A DNA stretch of 64,000 nt from Escherichia hormaechei_A (GCA_042434945.1 CP170191.1:1550001-1614000), one strand, 5' to 3'; positions 16,315 to 29,355 are shown, numbered from the stretch's first letter. Notes: generated by a model not told the origin, from the letters alone. Program-made: numbers and translations.

Positions 16315-16851
16315 AAAAATAATCCTTCGCCTTGCGCAAACCAGGTACTGGTATTGTTATTAACGAGAAACGTGGCTGATTATTGCATTTAAACGGTGTA
16401 ACTGTCTGCGTCATTTTTCACAGCCTGTGCTCACCAAAGGACCTGATTCGATAACATTTTGTGATATGTGGAAAAAACAGGCGTTTCACAAGCAAAACTG
16501 ATTAAGCATATGACTTTTACAAGTTAATTTAATGTTAATGAGTTGTTCTTTTATGGCGCTATATCATGTTTTTACCGCTTCGCTTGCGCGATTTATCGGT
16601 CCTGAAGGCGAATTTAAGGTAAATATCTCTGTCAGTGACCCCGATCGCTTATTTTTCACAGATAAAGTAAGAAATAGTGTTTTCTGGCGGTAGATCACGG
16701 GCGCTATTTTCAGTAGGTTATAGAAAGTTTGTTACTGTTTTATTTTCCGGGGTTAATCATTCTCCGTCGATATCTCGATGGTGAAAATTGATACAAACCG
16801 TGGGCAATTATCGACAAACCATCATCAATAAAACCGATGGAAGGGAATATC
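16315..16851. other. Divergent ydgH/pntAB regulatory gap
   Basis: No gene is supported here. The stretch should contain the ydgH and pntAB promoters. The base sequence is AT-rich around 16490-16560 and 16640-16760. GGAAGGGAATATC directly before ATG 16852 is the pntA ribosome-binding site. I could not place operators with confidence. Confidence 0.6.
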
Positions 16852-18382
<1,531 letters not shown>

Positions 18383-18389
18383 GGGGTAA

Positions 18390-19781
<1,392 letters not shown>

Positions 19782-19799
19782 TTGCGCTTCATCCTGACA

Positions 19800-19826
19800 A
19801 ACCGCCCCCTGGGGCGGTTTTCTTAT
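19800..19826 (+). terminator. Intrinsic terminator after pntAB
   Basis: An eight-base-pair stem ACCGCCCC/GGGGCGGT with a two-base loop is followed by TTTTCTTATTT, 20 bases after the pntB stop codon. Confidence 0.88.
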
Positions 19827-19888
19827 TTCTGCGGCCAGCTTTTCTCCTCTGTCTATACTTTACCCTTTGTGTAATACGAGGAGGTGTA

Positions 19889-20998
19889 ATGCGATTTTTG
19901 TCCCGCTTCGACATCATCGAGCTGATGATGACGCCATCTTTCTGGATCGGCGTCGCCACGGTGGTTTTTGTGACTCTGCTGGTGTACTGGCTGCTGACGC
20001 GTCTGATCGCCTTCGTTAAGAAAGGGATCACTACCTGGGGCGACAAGCACCCCACCACCAACCGGATGCGTTTTATCCTGACGGATATGCTTAACCGCAC
20101 CAGCCGCTTCCTGCTTTTTGTCGTGGCGCTGTTATTCAGCCTGCGTTTCGTCGACTTACCGGATCATCTCTTTGGTACCGTGAGCCACGCCTGGTTCCTG
20201 GTCTTCGCTATCCAGGTGGCGCTGTGGATGGATCAGGGGGTGGTGTCGTGGCTTCGTCACGTCATGCTGGCGCCGGGAAGCCATAAAAACCCGGTGACGC
20301 TGGTGATCACGGGGCTTATCCTCCGTGCCATAGTCTGGTCAGTGATGCTGCTGTCTATTCTTGCTAACGCGGGCGTCAACATCACTGCTCTGGTTGCCAG
20401 CCTTGGGGTAGGGGGTATTGCAATCGCCCTCGCGGTGCAAACGATCCTGAGCGACGTGTTTGCATCGCTTTCCATCGGTTTTGATAAGCCGTTCGAAATT
20501 GGTGATTTTGTGGTGTTTAACGATGTCGCCGGGACGGTAGAGCACATTGGCCTGAAAACCACCCGTATCCGCAGCCTGAGCGGGGAGCAGATTGTCTGCG
20601 GGAACGCCATTCTGCTGCAACAGACGCTGCATAACTACAAACGGATGCAAACGCGCCGGATCGTCTTTACCTTCGGGGTTGCCAGCGACACGGCGCCGGA
20701 CAAACTGCGTTCAGTGGGTGATATGGTCAAACAGATCATTACCGACGTCGGGGAAACGAAGTTTGACCGCGCCCATTTCCTGGGCTTCGATCGCGATCGC
20801 CTGACCTTCGAGGTGGTCCATATCGTTAATACGGCGGACTACAACAAGTACATGGATATTCAGCAGGAGATCAATATCCGTATTCTGGAGGGGCTGAACC
20901 AGCAGGAGATCAAGCTGGCGCTGCCAAGCATGGTTCTGCACGCGCCCTGGATGAATGCCGGCGACGAGGCGCCGACGCAGCGGTTGAGCGAAGCGTAA
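19889..20998 (+). CDS. MscS-family mechanosensitive channel
   Basis: The 369-residue membrane protein has four predicted helices (about residues 15-35, 70-95, 110-130 and 150-175). They are followed by the pore-lining helix and beta domain typical of MscS: VASLGVGGIAIALAVQTILSD, then FEIGDFVVFNDVAGTVEHIGLKTTRIRS. It should open under membrane tension to release solutes in hypo-osmotic shock. It is not E. coli YnaI, which is very different in sequence. It is diverged, high-GC host sequence sitting between two E. coli-like tracts. GAGGAGGTGT before ATG 19889 is a strong ribosome-binding site. Confidence 0.9.
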   Translation: MRFLSRFDIIELMMTPSFWIGVATVVFVTLLVYWLLTRLIAFVKKGITTWGDKHPTTNRMRFILTDMLNRTSRFLLFVVALLFSLRFVDLPDHLFGTVSHAWFLVFAIQVALWMDQGVVSWLRHVMLAPGSHKNPVTLVITGLILRAIVWSVMLLSILANAGVNITALVASLGVGGIAIALAVQTILSDVFASLSIGFDKPFEIGDFVVFNDVAGTVEHIGLKTTRIRSLSGEQIVCGNAILLQQTLHNYKRMQTRRIVFTFGVASDTAPDKLRSVGDMVKQIITDVGETKFDRAHFLGFDRDRLTFEVVHIVNTADYNKYMDIQQEINIRILEGLNQQEIKLALPSMVLHAPWMNAGDEAPTQRLSEA

Positions 20999-21002
20999 TA
21001 AA

Positions 21003-21030
21003 AAAGCCCGCCGTTACCGGCGGGCTTTCA
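21003..21030. terminator. Bidirectional terminator between the MscS gene and uspE
   Basis: A perfect eleven-base-pair stem AAAGCCCGCCG/CGGCGGGCTTT with a TTAC loop lies between two convergent genes. T tracts are available on both strands, so it can end transcription from either side. Confidence 0.9.
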
Positions 21031-21038
21031 TTTTGGGG

Positions 21039-21989
21039 TCAATCGTCTTCTTCGTCATCCAGTTCAACGGGTGTCTGATACTGGTCAGGTTTAATGACCA
21101 GCAGGTCGCAGCGAAGATGATCAATCACCTGTTCCGCCGTGTTGCCGAGGAATGCTGCTGAAATACCGGTGCGTCCTACCGTGCCCAGAACCACAATCCC
21201 CGCCTGTAAGTGCTCCGCCAAATCAGGAATCACCTCTTCTGGCAGACCTTTTTCTACGTGCGTCATGTTTTCATTAATGCCGAATTTCTGCCGCAGGGCT
21301 TTCATTGCCAGCAAATGTTGCCCACGAATGGCATCGTTATAAACGCTCGGGTCAAATTCCGGCAGTTCAATCGCGATATTAATTGGCGTTACCGGATAAG
21401 CGCCAACCAGATGAACTTCGGTATGGTTGACTTGTTCTGCCAGTTCGATCGTCTCTTTGACCAGTTTTTCATTGAGCGCATTATGATACGGCTCTTCACT
21501 GGCGAGATTCACCGCCACCAGCGCCTTGCCTCCTTCCGGCCACGGCTGGTCTTTCACCATCCACACCGGGCTTGGGCATTTGCGTAACAGATGCCAGTCC
21601 GTTGGCGTAAAAATCACCGCTTCCAGACGGTCATGTTGGTGCGCCATTTTTAGCACCAAATCGTGTCCGCCGCTGATCACTTCCTGAATGATGGCTTCGA
21701 AAGGACGGTTATGCCAGACCACTTTAATTTCAATGGGAACGCCAGCATTGAGATAATATTTTGCCTGCTCGTGGATCCAGGCTGTACGCTGGCTGATGAC
21801 GCCCTGACGCATAGCGGTACGTTCGTCCGGGGAGAGCAGGGTGGTCATTTCGTATGAGAAGTCATAGATCGGCAAAAAGGCTTTAATTTTGCCACCAATC
21901 CGTTGATGTAAATAAACAGCTCGCCGCAATGCTGGTTGGTCGTCCTGGTTAGGATCGATAACAACGAGCATGTTCTGATACATAGCCAT
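21039..21989 (-). CDS. uspE: UspE, tandem universal stress protein
   Basis: UspE is a 316-residue cytoplasmic protein made of two Usp domains (about 1-150 and 160-316), involved in stress resistance, motility and aggregation in E. coli. ATG 21989 gives the family start MAMYQNMLVVIDPNQDD. The second domain ends with GTVGRTGISAAFLGNTAEQV, the glycine-rich phosphate-loop segment. The protein seems identical to E. coli UspE. It follows fnr in the same direction, an arrangement shared with E. coli. Confidence 0.95.
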   Translation of the reverse strand: MAMYQNMLVVIDPNQDDQPALRRAVYLHQRIGGKIKAFLPIYDFSYEMTTLLSPDERTAMRQGVISQRTAWIHEQAKYYLNAGVPIEIKVVWHNRPFEAIIQEVISGGHDLVLKMAHQHDRLEAVIFTPTDWHLLRKCPSPVWMVKDQPWPEGGKALVAVNLASEEPYHNALNEKLVKETIELAEQVNHTEVHLVGAYPVTPINIAIELPEFDPSVYNDAIRGQHLLAMKALRQKFGINENMTHVEKGLPEEVIPDLAEHLQAGIVVLGTVGRTGISAAFLGNTAEQVIDHLRCDLLVIKPDQYQTPVELDDEEDD

Positions 21990-22140
21990 ACAGGGTCTCC
22001 TTACAACAACTGTCAACGCAGTTTGTAATTAAAAGATTAACCCATATCTGGTGAATGAAACAGTGATGAACCTTCTGCCAGATCAATAAATCAGAAAAAT
22101 TTAATGATATGACAGAAGGATAGTGAGTTATGCGGAAAAA

Positions 22141-22893
22141 TCAGGCAACGTTACGCGTATGACCAGCAAGCTGGGCCAGCGCATCGTTATTTTCGATGGT
22201 GATGTATTTACCTTTGACTGCCAGCATGCCGCTTTTCTGGAAGCGACCCAGCAGACGGCTGATGGTTTCTACCGTCAGGCCCAGATAGTTACCGATATCG
22301 CCACGAGTCATCGTCAGGCGGAATTCACGAGGGGAGAAGCCGCGTTGGGCAAAACGACGGGACAGGTTGTAGATGAATGCAGCCAGACGTTCCTCGGCAT
22401 TTTTCTTCGACAACAGCAGGATCATGTCCTGATCGCCTTTGATTTCACCGCTCATCAGACGCATCATCTGCTGACGCAGATTCGGCATTTTACCGGACAA
22501 ATCGTCCAGCGTTTCGAACGGGATTTCACATACCATCGAGGTTTCCAGCGCCTGCGCGAAGCTCGGGTGATGGCCGCTGCCGATGGCGTCAAATCCCACC
22601 AGGTCGCCTGCTAAATGGAAACCAGTGATTTGCTCGTCGCCTTGCTCAGTGATGGTATAACTTTTAATCGTACCGGAGCGGATGGCATAAAGCGATTTAA
22701 GTTCATCACCAGCCTTAAACAGCGTCTGGCCTTTCTGAATAGGCTTCTTCCGCTCAATGATATTATCAAGCTGATCAAGCTCATGTTCGTTGAGTGTGAA
22801 CGGGATGCAAAGCTGGCTGATGCTGCAATCCTGGCAATGGATAGCACAACCGCCAGACTGAATGCGCCGTATAATTCGCTTTTCCGGGATCAT
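22141..22893 (-). CDS. fnr: FNR, oxygen-sensing transcription regulator
   Basis: FNR is the global regulator of anaerobic metabolism. A [4Fe-4S] cluster makes it dimerise without oxygen and bind TTGAT-N4-ATCAA sites. ATG 22893 gives the standard 250 residues; an in-frame ATG 57 bases upstream lacks support. The cluster cysteines are visible at [14 protein letters not shown] (20, 23, 29) and in SMVCEIPF (122). The helix-turn-helix (about 196-216) includes [16 protein letters not shown]. The sequence is indistinguishable from E. coli FNR from memory, as expected for this conserved protein. Confidence 0.98.
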
Positions 22894-23083
22894 AGGTCTG
22901 CTCAAGCCGTAATTGATATTTGTCAATTTTAACATCTTTTTAGGGAGCAAGTAAGTCTAAGCAAACCTTAACAAGAATTCCGATATTAGATGTAAATATA
23001 TGTCTATCTATTTGAAAACCCTTAAGTTGTTAAGGGTAACTTTACATAAAAGTGTGAACAAGCTGGCACAAATTGTTTAATGT

Positions 23084-23599
23084 TTACAGCAAAAGATAAC
23101 CTTCGTGGCGCAATAACCACTCTTTTCGCTGAACTCCGCCTGCATATCCGGTCATGGTGCCGTTTCGGCCAATAACCCGATGGCAAGGTACGACGATGCT
23201 GATGGGATTCGATCCGTTTGCCGCACCAACGGCACGCGCCGCGCCAGGGCGGCCCAATTGTTCAGCCAGTTGGCCGTAATGCATTACCTGCCCGCAGGGG
23301 ATAGTGCGTAGAGTTTTCCAGACTTCGCGCTGAAATGGCGTCCCCCCTGTGGCAGTGGGAAGCGTATCAATAATGCTAAGATTACCGGCAAAATAATCAC
23401 GAAGCTTGTCGCTTAAACCGCCTGGGTTGGTGGCAGAAATGCGCTCATAGCCTTCTTTGCGATAATGGATGTCCAGCAGCTGCACCATGCGTTCGCTGTA
23501 CTCTTCCCATTCAACCGCCCGCAGGCGAAATTGCTCATCGCAAATCACCCACAGTGGACCCAGTGGCGTGGCAATTTTTTCTTCAAGTAATCTCAGCAT
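23084..23599 (-). CDS. ogt: Ogt, O6-methylguanine-DNA methyltransferase
   Basis: Ogt repairs O6-methylguanine and O4-methylthymine by moving the alkyl group to its own cysteine, a single-use reaction. The 171-residue protein has the active-site motif IVVPCHRVIG near residue 139. The DNA-binding helix-turn-helix (QVMHYGQLAEQLGRPGAARAVG) precedes it. It appears nearly identical to E. coli Ogt, with one substitution I can recall (LRDYF for LREYF). It lies 10 bases after abgT in the same direction, with fnr next. Confidence 0.96.
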   Translation of the reverse strand: MLRLLEEKIATPLGPLWVICDEQFRLRAVEWEEYSERMVQLLDIHYRKEGYERISATNPGGLSDKLRDYFAGNLSIIDTLPTATGGTPFQREVWKTLRTIPCGQVMHYGQLAEQLGRPGAARAVGAANGSNPISIVVPCHRVIGRNGTMTGYAGGVQRKEWLLRHEGYLLL

Positions 23600-23609
23600 C
23601 CGTTCTCTC

Positions 23610-25136
23610 TTAAGACAAACGTGGGTAAATCCCCGGACCTATCGGCAGACCAACAAGATACCACGCCAGCAACATCAGCAGCCATACCACCAAAAAGATA
23701 AGCGGATAGGGCAAGACTAACGAATAGTAAGTACCCAGTTTCGCGTCTGGTTTGTAGCGTTGCAGGAATCCAAGAAACAGTGGAACAAAAGGAGATACCG
23801 GCGCTAAAGGCAATACGGATGAGTCGGCAATACGAAAGAGGATTTGCGCAAATGCCGGGTGAAAGCCAAGTAGCATAAACATTGGTACGAAAATGGGGGC
23901 CAGAATCGACCAGATTGCGGAACCGCTGGCAATAAACATGCATAAGAAAGAGGAAAGCAACGCCAGACCGACAAACGCCGGGATGCCGCTAAGCCCTGAA
24001 CTTTCAAGTATATCGGTCAGCCCCACGGCGATGAATTTCCCCATGTTGCTCCAGTTAAACATGGCGACAAACTGGGCTAGGGGAAAAACCATCACGATAA
24101 ATCCCGCCATCTCTTTCATCGGTTCAATCATTAAATGCGGTAAATCCGCCTGACGTCGAATTGTGCGGGTAGCGATGCCATAAGCCAGCGAAACCACAAA
24201 GAAAAAAAGAATGATTAGTGGCACGATACCTTTAATAAAGGGTGATGGCATCACGGTGTGATTAATCGGATCGCGCAATATCCCGTTTTCCGGGATCACC
24301 ATCAGCGCGATCGCAGCAATAAAAAGTAGCGATACGACACCTGCTATGCGTAAACCAAAACGCTGACTTTCGGTCAATGTCTGCAGTTTCTCATCGCTGT
24401 TTCCCTGCCATTGACCTAACCGTGGCTCGATGATTTTGTCGGTTATCAAGCCGCCAACAATCGTCAGTACGACTACGGAGCTGGCCATAAAATACCAGTT
24501 ATCAATTACACTGACGTGCATTTGCGGATTGAACGCAGCCGCCGCTTCCGTGCTGATCCCCGACAGCAACACGTCGGTTGTGACAATCAGTAAATTAGCC
24601 GTAAAGCCGCAACCTACGCCTGCAATGGCAGCCAGTAAACCTGCAACTGGATGCCTGCCCACCGCCAGAAAAATCAGCGCACCCATCGGTGGCATGATCA
24701 CTAACGCCGCATCGGAAGAAATGTGGCTGAAAAAAGCAATAAACAGCACCATATAACTGGCGTAGCGGGCATTAACATGCGATGCCATTTTAACCATTAG
24801 CGCTGGCAGTAAGCCGACGCGCTCCGCTAGGCCGGCACCTAAAACCAGCGCCAGGATCGCTCCAAGTGGAGCAAAACCGCTAAAGTTTTTAATCACATTG
24901 GGTAAAAACCAGTGTAATCCTTCCACACTGAGCAGGTTTTTCACCACCACCGGCGTACCATCGGTCGGGTTTTTCGCACTGACGCCAAAGGCTGACAAAA
25001 TTGCCGTCGTCACCATGAGTACGATTATCAAATAGATAAAGAGCAAAAAAGGATGGGGAACCTTGTTACCAATTCTTTCGACCCAGCCATAGAGCTTCCC
25101 GGATTGGGAGGACGACGGTATGGATGACATACTCAT
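23610..25136 (-). CDS. abgT: AbgT, p-aminobenzoyl-glutamate transporter
   Basis: AbgT is a 508-residue inner-membrane carrier that brings p-aminobenzoyl-glutamate, a folate breakdown product, into the cell; some relatives export sulfonamides. ATG 25136 gives MSMSSIPSSSQSGKLYGW; ATG 25142 would add two residues. About eleven to thirteen helices and the family motifs HISSDAALVIMPPMGA and SGSAIWSILAPIFVPM are present. The protein matches E. coli AbgT almost perfectly, whereas the next genes upstream (abgB, abgA) are only moderately similar. A sequence switch therefore lies near 25.15 kb. Confidence 0.96.
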   Translation of the reverse strand: MSMSSIPSSSQSGKLYGWVERIGNKVPHPFLLFIYLIIVLMVTTAILSAFGVSAKNPTDGTPVVVKNLLSVEGLHWFLPNVIKNFSGFAPLGAILALVLGAGLAERVGLLPALMVKMASHVNARYASYMVLFIAFFSHISSDAALVIMPPMGALIFLAVGRHPVAGLLAAIAGVGCGFTANLLIVTTDVLLSGISTEAAAAFNPQMHVSVIDNWYFMASSVVVLTIVGGLITDKIIEPRLGQWQGNSDEKLQTLTESQRFGLRIAGVVSLLFIAAIALMVIPENGILRDPINHTVMPSPFIKGIVPLIILFFFVVSLAYGIATRTIRRQADLPHLMIEPMKEMAGFIVMVFPLAQFVAMFNWSNMGKFIAVGLTDILESSGLSGIPAFVGLALLSSFLCMFIASGSAIWSILAPIFVPMFMLLGFHPAFAQILFRIADSSVLPLAPVSPFVPLFLGFLQRYKPDAKLGTYYSLVLPYPLIFLVVWLLMLLAWYLVGLPIGPGIYPRLS

Positions 25137-25169
25137 GGGCATTCCTCGGTTGTTGTGTTTGCGTTGTTG

Positions 25170-26615
25170 TTATTTTAAAGGTGACGGTGTCACGCCCGGC
25201 GGGATCGGACACTCGTACGGTTTTTCTGTTATGTGTTGTTCGAACTCTTCCCGGCATTTTCGCAACAGGTCGGCATCCTGAAGCAGATGCAGCGCGGTCG
25301 CGCCCATCACTTTTCCGGCCAGCAACATGCCTTTATGGGCAATTGAGGTACGCCCCTGCGCCACTAGTTGCCAGGTATGCAGTGGGGTGCCGACGGTAAA
25401 ACAGGGGCTAAAGCACTGTGCAACAGGCATCTTCCAGCTGACATCCCCCACATCGGTGGAGCCTGCCAGCACGTTATCGGTGATGGCGTAAGGGGCAACT
25501 TCATCCACCAGCAGCGTCTCCTGATGGCGTCGGGCAAACGCTTTTCCCTCTTCGGCCCCCGTTGCGGCAATGTTTTTCAGGCTATTTTGCAGGTCGTTTG
25601 CCGTGAGCGTGGCGCGGATTTCACGGGCAAATTCGCGTTCCTCTTCCGTCCAGGCCGGCGTGCCATAATGCTGCAATGCGCGGTACATCGCCGCTTCGAG
25701 CGTACGGTTCGGCAGATAGCTGGAGCAGGCTTTATCAAAGCGGCACTCGACGGTGGTTTCGGTCATCATCGCCGCGCCCTGGGCGATTTTCTCGATGCGC
25801 GCGTAGATCTGCTGCGCATCGGCCATCTCCGGGGCGCGGATCAGGTACAGCACCTCGGCCTGGGCCTGTACCACGTTGGGTGAAATCCCGCCGGTATCGG
25901 TGATGGCGTAATGAACGCGCGCTTTTTCAATGATGTGTTCGTTGAGGAAGTTTGTACCGGTGGTCATCAGCGTCACGGCATCCAGCGCGCTGCGCCCCAG
26001 ATGTGGGGAGTTTGCGGCATGAGCGGCGATCCCCTTAAACCGCCAGGCGGCCTGAATATTGGCCAGCGTGCTGACGTTAAACATCCCGGCAAAGGCCTCC
26101 GGGTGCCATGTCACGGCAGCGTCCACGTCGTCAAACAGACCTTCACGTACCATAAAGGTTTTACCGGAGCCGCCTTCCTCGCCGGGGCAGCCGTAAAATC
26201 GTACCGTTCCGCTGCCGTCGTGCTGTTCCAGCCAGCTTTTCACCGCCACCGCACCGGCGAAGGCTGCCGTGCCTAACAGGTTATGCCCGCAGCCGTGGCC
26301 ATTCGCCCCCGGGGTGGCGGATTGCGCCGTCGCGCAGTGCGCCTGCTGGCTTAGCCCGGCCAGGGCATCGTATTCGCCCAGAAGGGCGATAACGGGCTTG
26401 CCGCTGCCGTAGCTGGCAATAAAGGCGTTGGGAATGCCTCCGGCTTCCCGCGTCAGGGCAAAGCCCTCGGCTTCCAGCGCGCTGGCGAGCCGTTCGGCGG
26501 ACCAGAACTCTTCAAAGCGCGTTTCGGGATGATCCCAGATGTCGTCGGCAATATCGGTAAACGTCTGACATCGCGTGTCGATGGCATCGGCGATAAAAGC
26601 GTAGTTCTCCTGCAT
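25170..26615 (-). CDS. abgB: AbgB, p-aminobenzoyl-glutamate hydrolase subunit B
   Basis: AbgB is the second subunit of the cytoplasmic peptidase that cuts p-aminobenzoyl-glutamate to p-aminobenzoate and glutamate. ATG 26615 overlaps the abgA stop codon by one base (TAATG) and gives the family length of 481. The M20 metal motifs are intact: NGHGCGHNLLGT and CPGEEGGSGK, plus STDVGDVSWK. Similarity to E. coli AbgB is good but far from identical (for example the N-terminus and the segment at 330-400 differ). It is high-GC host-type sequence. Confidence 0.95.
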   Translation of the reverse strand: MQENYAFIADAIDTRCQTFTDIADDIWDHPETRFEEFWSAERLASALEAEGFALTREAGGIPNAFIASYGSGKPVIALLGEYDALAGLSQQAHCATAQSATPGANGHGCGHNLLGTAAFAGAVAVKSWLEQHDGSGTVRFYGCPGEEGGSGKTFMVREGLFDDVDAAVTWHPEAFAGMFNVSTLANIQAAWRFKGIAAHAANSPHLGRSALDAVTLMTTGTNFLNEHIIEKARVHYAITDTGGISPNVVQAQAEVLYLIRAPEMADAQQIYARIEKIAQGAAMMTETTVECRFDKACSSYLPNRTLEAAMYRALQHYGTPAWTEEEREFAREIRATLTANDLQNSLKNIAATGAEEGKAFARRHQETLLVDEVAPYAITDNVLAGSTDVGDVSWKMPVAQCFSPCFTVGTPLHTWQLVAQGRTSIAHKGMLLAGKVMGATALHLLQDADLLRKCREEFEQHITEKPYECPIPPGVTPSPLK

Positions 26616-27925
26616 TACACACCTAGCGTCCACGGGAAATTAAGCGCAGTTCGCGCCAGCGTTTCGATGGCAACGTTCATCACCTGCTCATCAAAATCGA
26701 ATTTTTCGTTGTGATGTCCGGCGCTCAGCTCGGTGCCGAAGACCATATACGAGGCCATGCCGCCGTTCTGCTGTACGCGGGCCATCATTAGCGTGGCATC
26801 TTCGGAGCCCGCAGGCGCTTTGACCTTATCAATGGCATGAGTCACGCCGGGCACCTGGCTTGCCTGTTCGCGCAGATAAGCAACCCAGGCCGGCGTCGGC
26901 GCGCTGAAGGTGGCGGCACCCATCAGGCGTATTTCGGCGCTTACGCCGTAGAGCGCCGCCGCGCCGGTAATTACCGCCTGTGCGCGCTCAAAGACATACT
27001 GATTAATAGCCTCGCTTTCGCCGCGGGTTTCAACCTTAAGCAACGCATCAGCCGGAACCACGTTGCGTCCGCTGCCCGCCTGCATGACCCCGACGTTAAC
27101 CCGGGACGCGCCTTCGCTGTGTGGTGCGATGCTGTGCAGGGCAAGTGCGGCCTGAGCGGCGGCGAGCAGAGCGTTACGTCCGTCCTCCGGCTTACCGCCC
27201 GCGTGTGCCGCAACGCCGGTAAAGTTCACGTCGAACTTGGTGGTGGCCATAAAGCTATCGCTGCCGCAGATCGCCGTTCCGGCAGGCACGCCGGTACCAA
27301 TATGAATGGCGGTAAAATAATCCACGCCGTCCAGCGCCCCGGCGGCAACCATGGCGCGCGCGCCGCGGGTGCCTTCTTCGGCAGGCTGGAAAATTAGCTT
27401 GATGGTGCCGTTGAGCTGCGCTTCATTCTGCTTAAGCACCTGCGCCAGCCCCAGACCAATGGTGGTGTGGCCGTCGTGCGCGCAAGCATGCATCATTCCC
27501 GCATTGCAGGAGGCAAAACCGTCGCGGAAGGGGCGATGACTTTCGTCAAGCGCTTCGCTTAAATCAAGTGCATCCATGTCTACCCGAAACGCCAGCGTCG
27601 GGCCCGGACGTCCGGTAGTCAGGGTCGCCACAATGCCGGTAAATCCGCCCTCAAACGGCGCCAGCCATTTCTCCGGCGCACCCTGCGCCCGGGCGCGGGC
27701 AAACTCTCGCGAAAGGGTGGCGTCATCGGGCAGTCCCATACGGCTTTCGGCATCGACCACGTCGCGACCCATCGCCAGTTCGTAGCCCAGCGAGTCGAGG
27801 ATTTCCGCGACTTTCGCAGCTGTTCGAAACTCTACCCAGCCGGATTCCGCAAAATGGTGAAAATCGCGACGCCATGCGATCAACTGGGGGGATAATGTCT
27901 GGATGTACTGTGCCAGTGTGTCCAT
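26615..27925 (-). CDS. abgA: AbgA, p-aminobenzoyl-glutamate hydrolase subunit A
   Basis: AbgA is the M20-family partner of AbgB, 436 residues from ATG 27925 (MDTLAQYIQTLSPQL). The first metal-binding motif reads HACAHDGHTT, where relatives including E. coli AbgA have HACGHDGH. The metal ligands (Cys/His, Asp) remain but the glycine is replaced by alanine. The second motif IFQPAEEGTRGA carries the catalytic Glu, and AAHAGGKPEDG is present in the dimerisation domain. It is the first gene of the abgABT operon, divergent from its regulator abgR. Confidence 0.95.
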   Translation of the reverse strand: MDTLAQYIQTLSPQLIAWRRDFHHFAESGWVEFRTAAKVAEILDSLGYELAMGRDVVDAESRMGLPDDATLSREFARARAQGAPEKWLAPFEGGFTGIVATLTTGRPGPTLAFRVDMDALDLSEALDESHRPFRDGFASCNAGMMHACAHDGHTTIGLGLAQVLKQNEAQLNGTIKLIFQPAEEGTRGARAMVAAGALDGVDYFTAIHIGTGVPAGTAICGSDSFMATTKFDVNFTGVAAHAGGKPEDGRNALLAAAQAALALHSIAPHSEGASRVNVGVMQAGSGRNVVPADALLKVETRGESEAINQYVFERAQAVITGAAALYGVSAEIRLMGAATFSAPTPAWVAYLREQASQVPGVTHAIDKVKAPAGSEDATLMMARVQQNGGMASYMVFGTELSAGHHNEKFDFDEQVMNVAIETLARTALNFPWTLGV

Positions 27926-28099
27926 ATCTGCTCCTGTCATCATAAAAAATGTGAACTGCTTCACGTTGTGATAGTTTTTACTTATCACTAACCGTTTTTT
28001 CACAGTTTTAACCGTTCAGAAATTACCCTCGCATATCCCTTTCCATTAAAGTAGATGACAGTTTCTTTACTCTGATAAACAACGGTTATCGGTTGAGCT

Positions 28100-29005
28100 A
28101 TGTCATTTCAGATTAAATTTCATCAAATCCGGGCGTTTGTTGAAGTGGCGCGTCAGGGCAGCATTCGCGGTGCCAGCAGGACGTTAAATCTTTCCCAGCC
28201 GGCGCTGACCAAATCCATTAAAGAGCTGGAGGAGGGTATGGCGGCCCAGCTGTTTGTGCGCCGGAGTAAAGGCGTCGCGCTGACCGAGTGCGGGGAAGGG
28301 TTTTATCACCGCGCTAATTTGATTCTGGAAGAGCTGCGTGCAGCGCAGGATGACATCCGCCAGCGACAGGGCGAGCTTGCCGGGCAGATCAATATTGGGA
28401 TGGGGGCCAGTATTTCACGCAGCCTGATGCCGGCCGTCATTACGCGTTTTCATGCGCAGCATCCTCAGGTCAACGTACGGATTATGGAAGGCCAGCTGGT
28501 GTCGATGATTAATGAATTACGTCAGGGTGAGCTGGACTTTACCATCAATACCTATTATCAGGGGCCGTACGATCACGAATTTACGTTTGAAAAGCTGTTC
28601 GAAAAGCCTTTTGCTGTATTTTGTCGGGCAGGGCATCCGGCGGCAGGGGCGACCTCAATTAATGAGCTTTTGCAATATAACTGGACGATGCCTACGCCCC
28701 GGGGAAGTTATTATAAGCAGTTGCAGGATACTTTTAGCCATCGATCTCAAATACCGCGAATTGGCGTTGTCTGTGAGACCTTTTCCTCCTGTATTAGCCT
28801 CGTCGCACAAAGCGATTTCATCAGCATTTTACCGCAGGAGCTGGGCTGCGATCCGCTTCTGGCGCACCGTCTGATAATGCTGCCGGTTGTCGAAACTCTG
28901 CCTAAAGCAGCATATTATTTAATTCAGCGTCGTGATTCTCGCCAGACACCGCTTGCCGAATCATTAATCACGCAGTTTCGAAGGGAAGCCAGGAAATTAA
29001 TTTAA
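28100..29005 (+). CDS. abgR: AbgR, LysR-type regulator of the abg operon
   Basis: The 301-residue LysR-family activator has an N-terminal helix-turn-helix (about residues 8-65, QIRAFVEVARQGSIRGASRT then LNLSQPALTKSIKELE) and a C-terminal ligand-binding domain. Divergent transcription from abgA across 174 bases is the classic LysR arrangement, and the intergenic stretch should hold its operator. The effector is probably p-aminobenzoyl-glutamate or a product, by analogy with E. coli. It is host-type sequence, diverged from E. coli AbgR. Confidence 0.94.
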   Translation: MSFQIKFHQIRAFVEVARQGSIRGASRTLNLSQPALTKSIKELEEGMAAQLFVRRSKGVALTECGEGFYHRANLILEELRAAQDDIRQRQGELAGQINIGMGASISRSLMPAVITRFHAQHPQVNVRIMEGQLVSMINELRQGELDFTINTYYQGPYDHEFTFEKLFEKPFAVFCRAGHPAAGATSINELLQYNWTMPTPRGSYYKQLQDTFSHRSQIPRIGVVCETFSSCISLVAQSDFISILPQELGCDPLLAHRLIMLPVVETLPKAAYYLIQRRDSRQTPLAESLITQFRREARKLI

Positions 29006-29030
29006 TAAAAATAACAACAATAAAAAAATA

Positions 29031-29056
29031 GAGTCTGCCCGACATCAGACAGACTC
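29031..29056 (+). terminator. Hairpin after abgR
   Basis: GAGTCTG (29031-29037) pairs with CAGACTC (29050-29056) 26 bases after the abgR stop. There is no clear T tract, so termination is probable rather than certain. The rest of the gap up to smrA at 29356 is AT-rich with no gene I can support. Confidence 0.55.
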
Positions 29057-29355
29057 CACAGTACACACAGTCGTGCGTCCTTTCGCGGATCCTACATGCA
29101 TTATCCATTGGGCAGGTTTATTAAGTTATAACAGCGTTTTCTTAAAAGAGAAGGACGTTGAGTGATTGATTTCACGATTTTTTAACGTAAATTATTTAAT
29201 TAATTACGGCTGAAATTTAAGTTAAGGTTAGATTAAATTTATTGCGTCTGCGATTATCTGTTCCTTAAGCCATTATTTGAACCCGTGCCTGGATGATTGA
29301 GACCCGCAACGGGCGCAGGTATAGTACATCACTCAGATGTAGCCGGAGGATTTCC

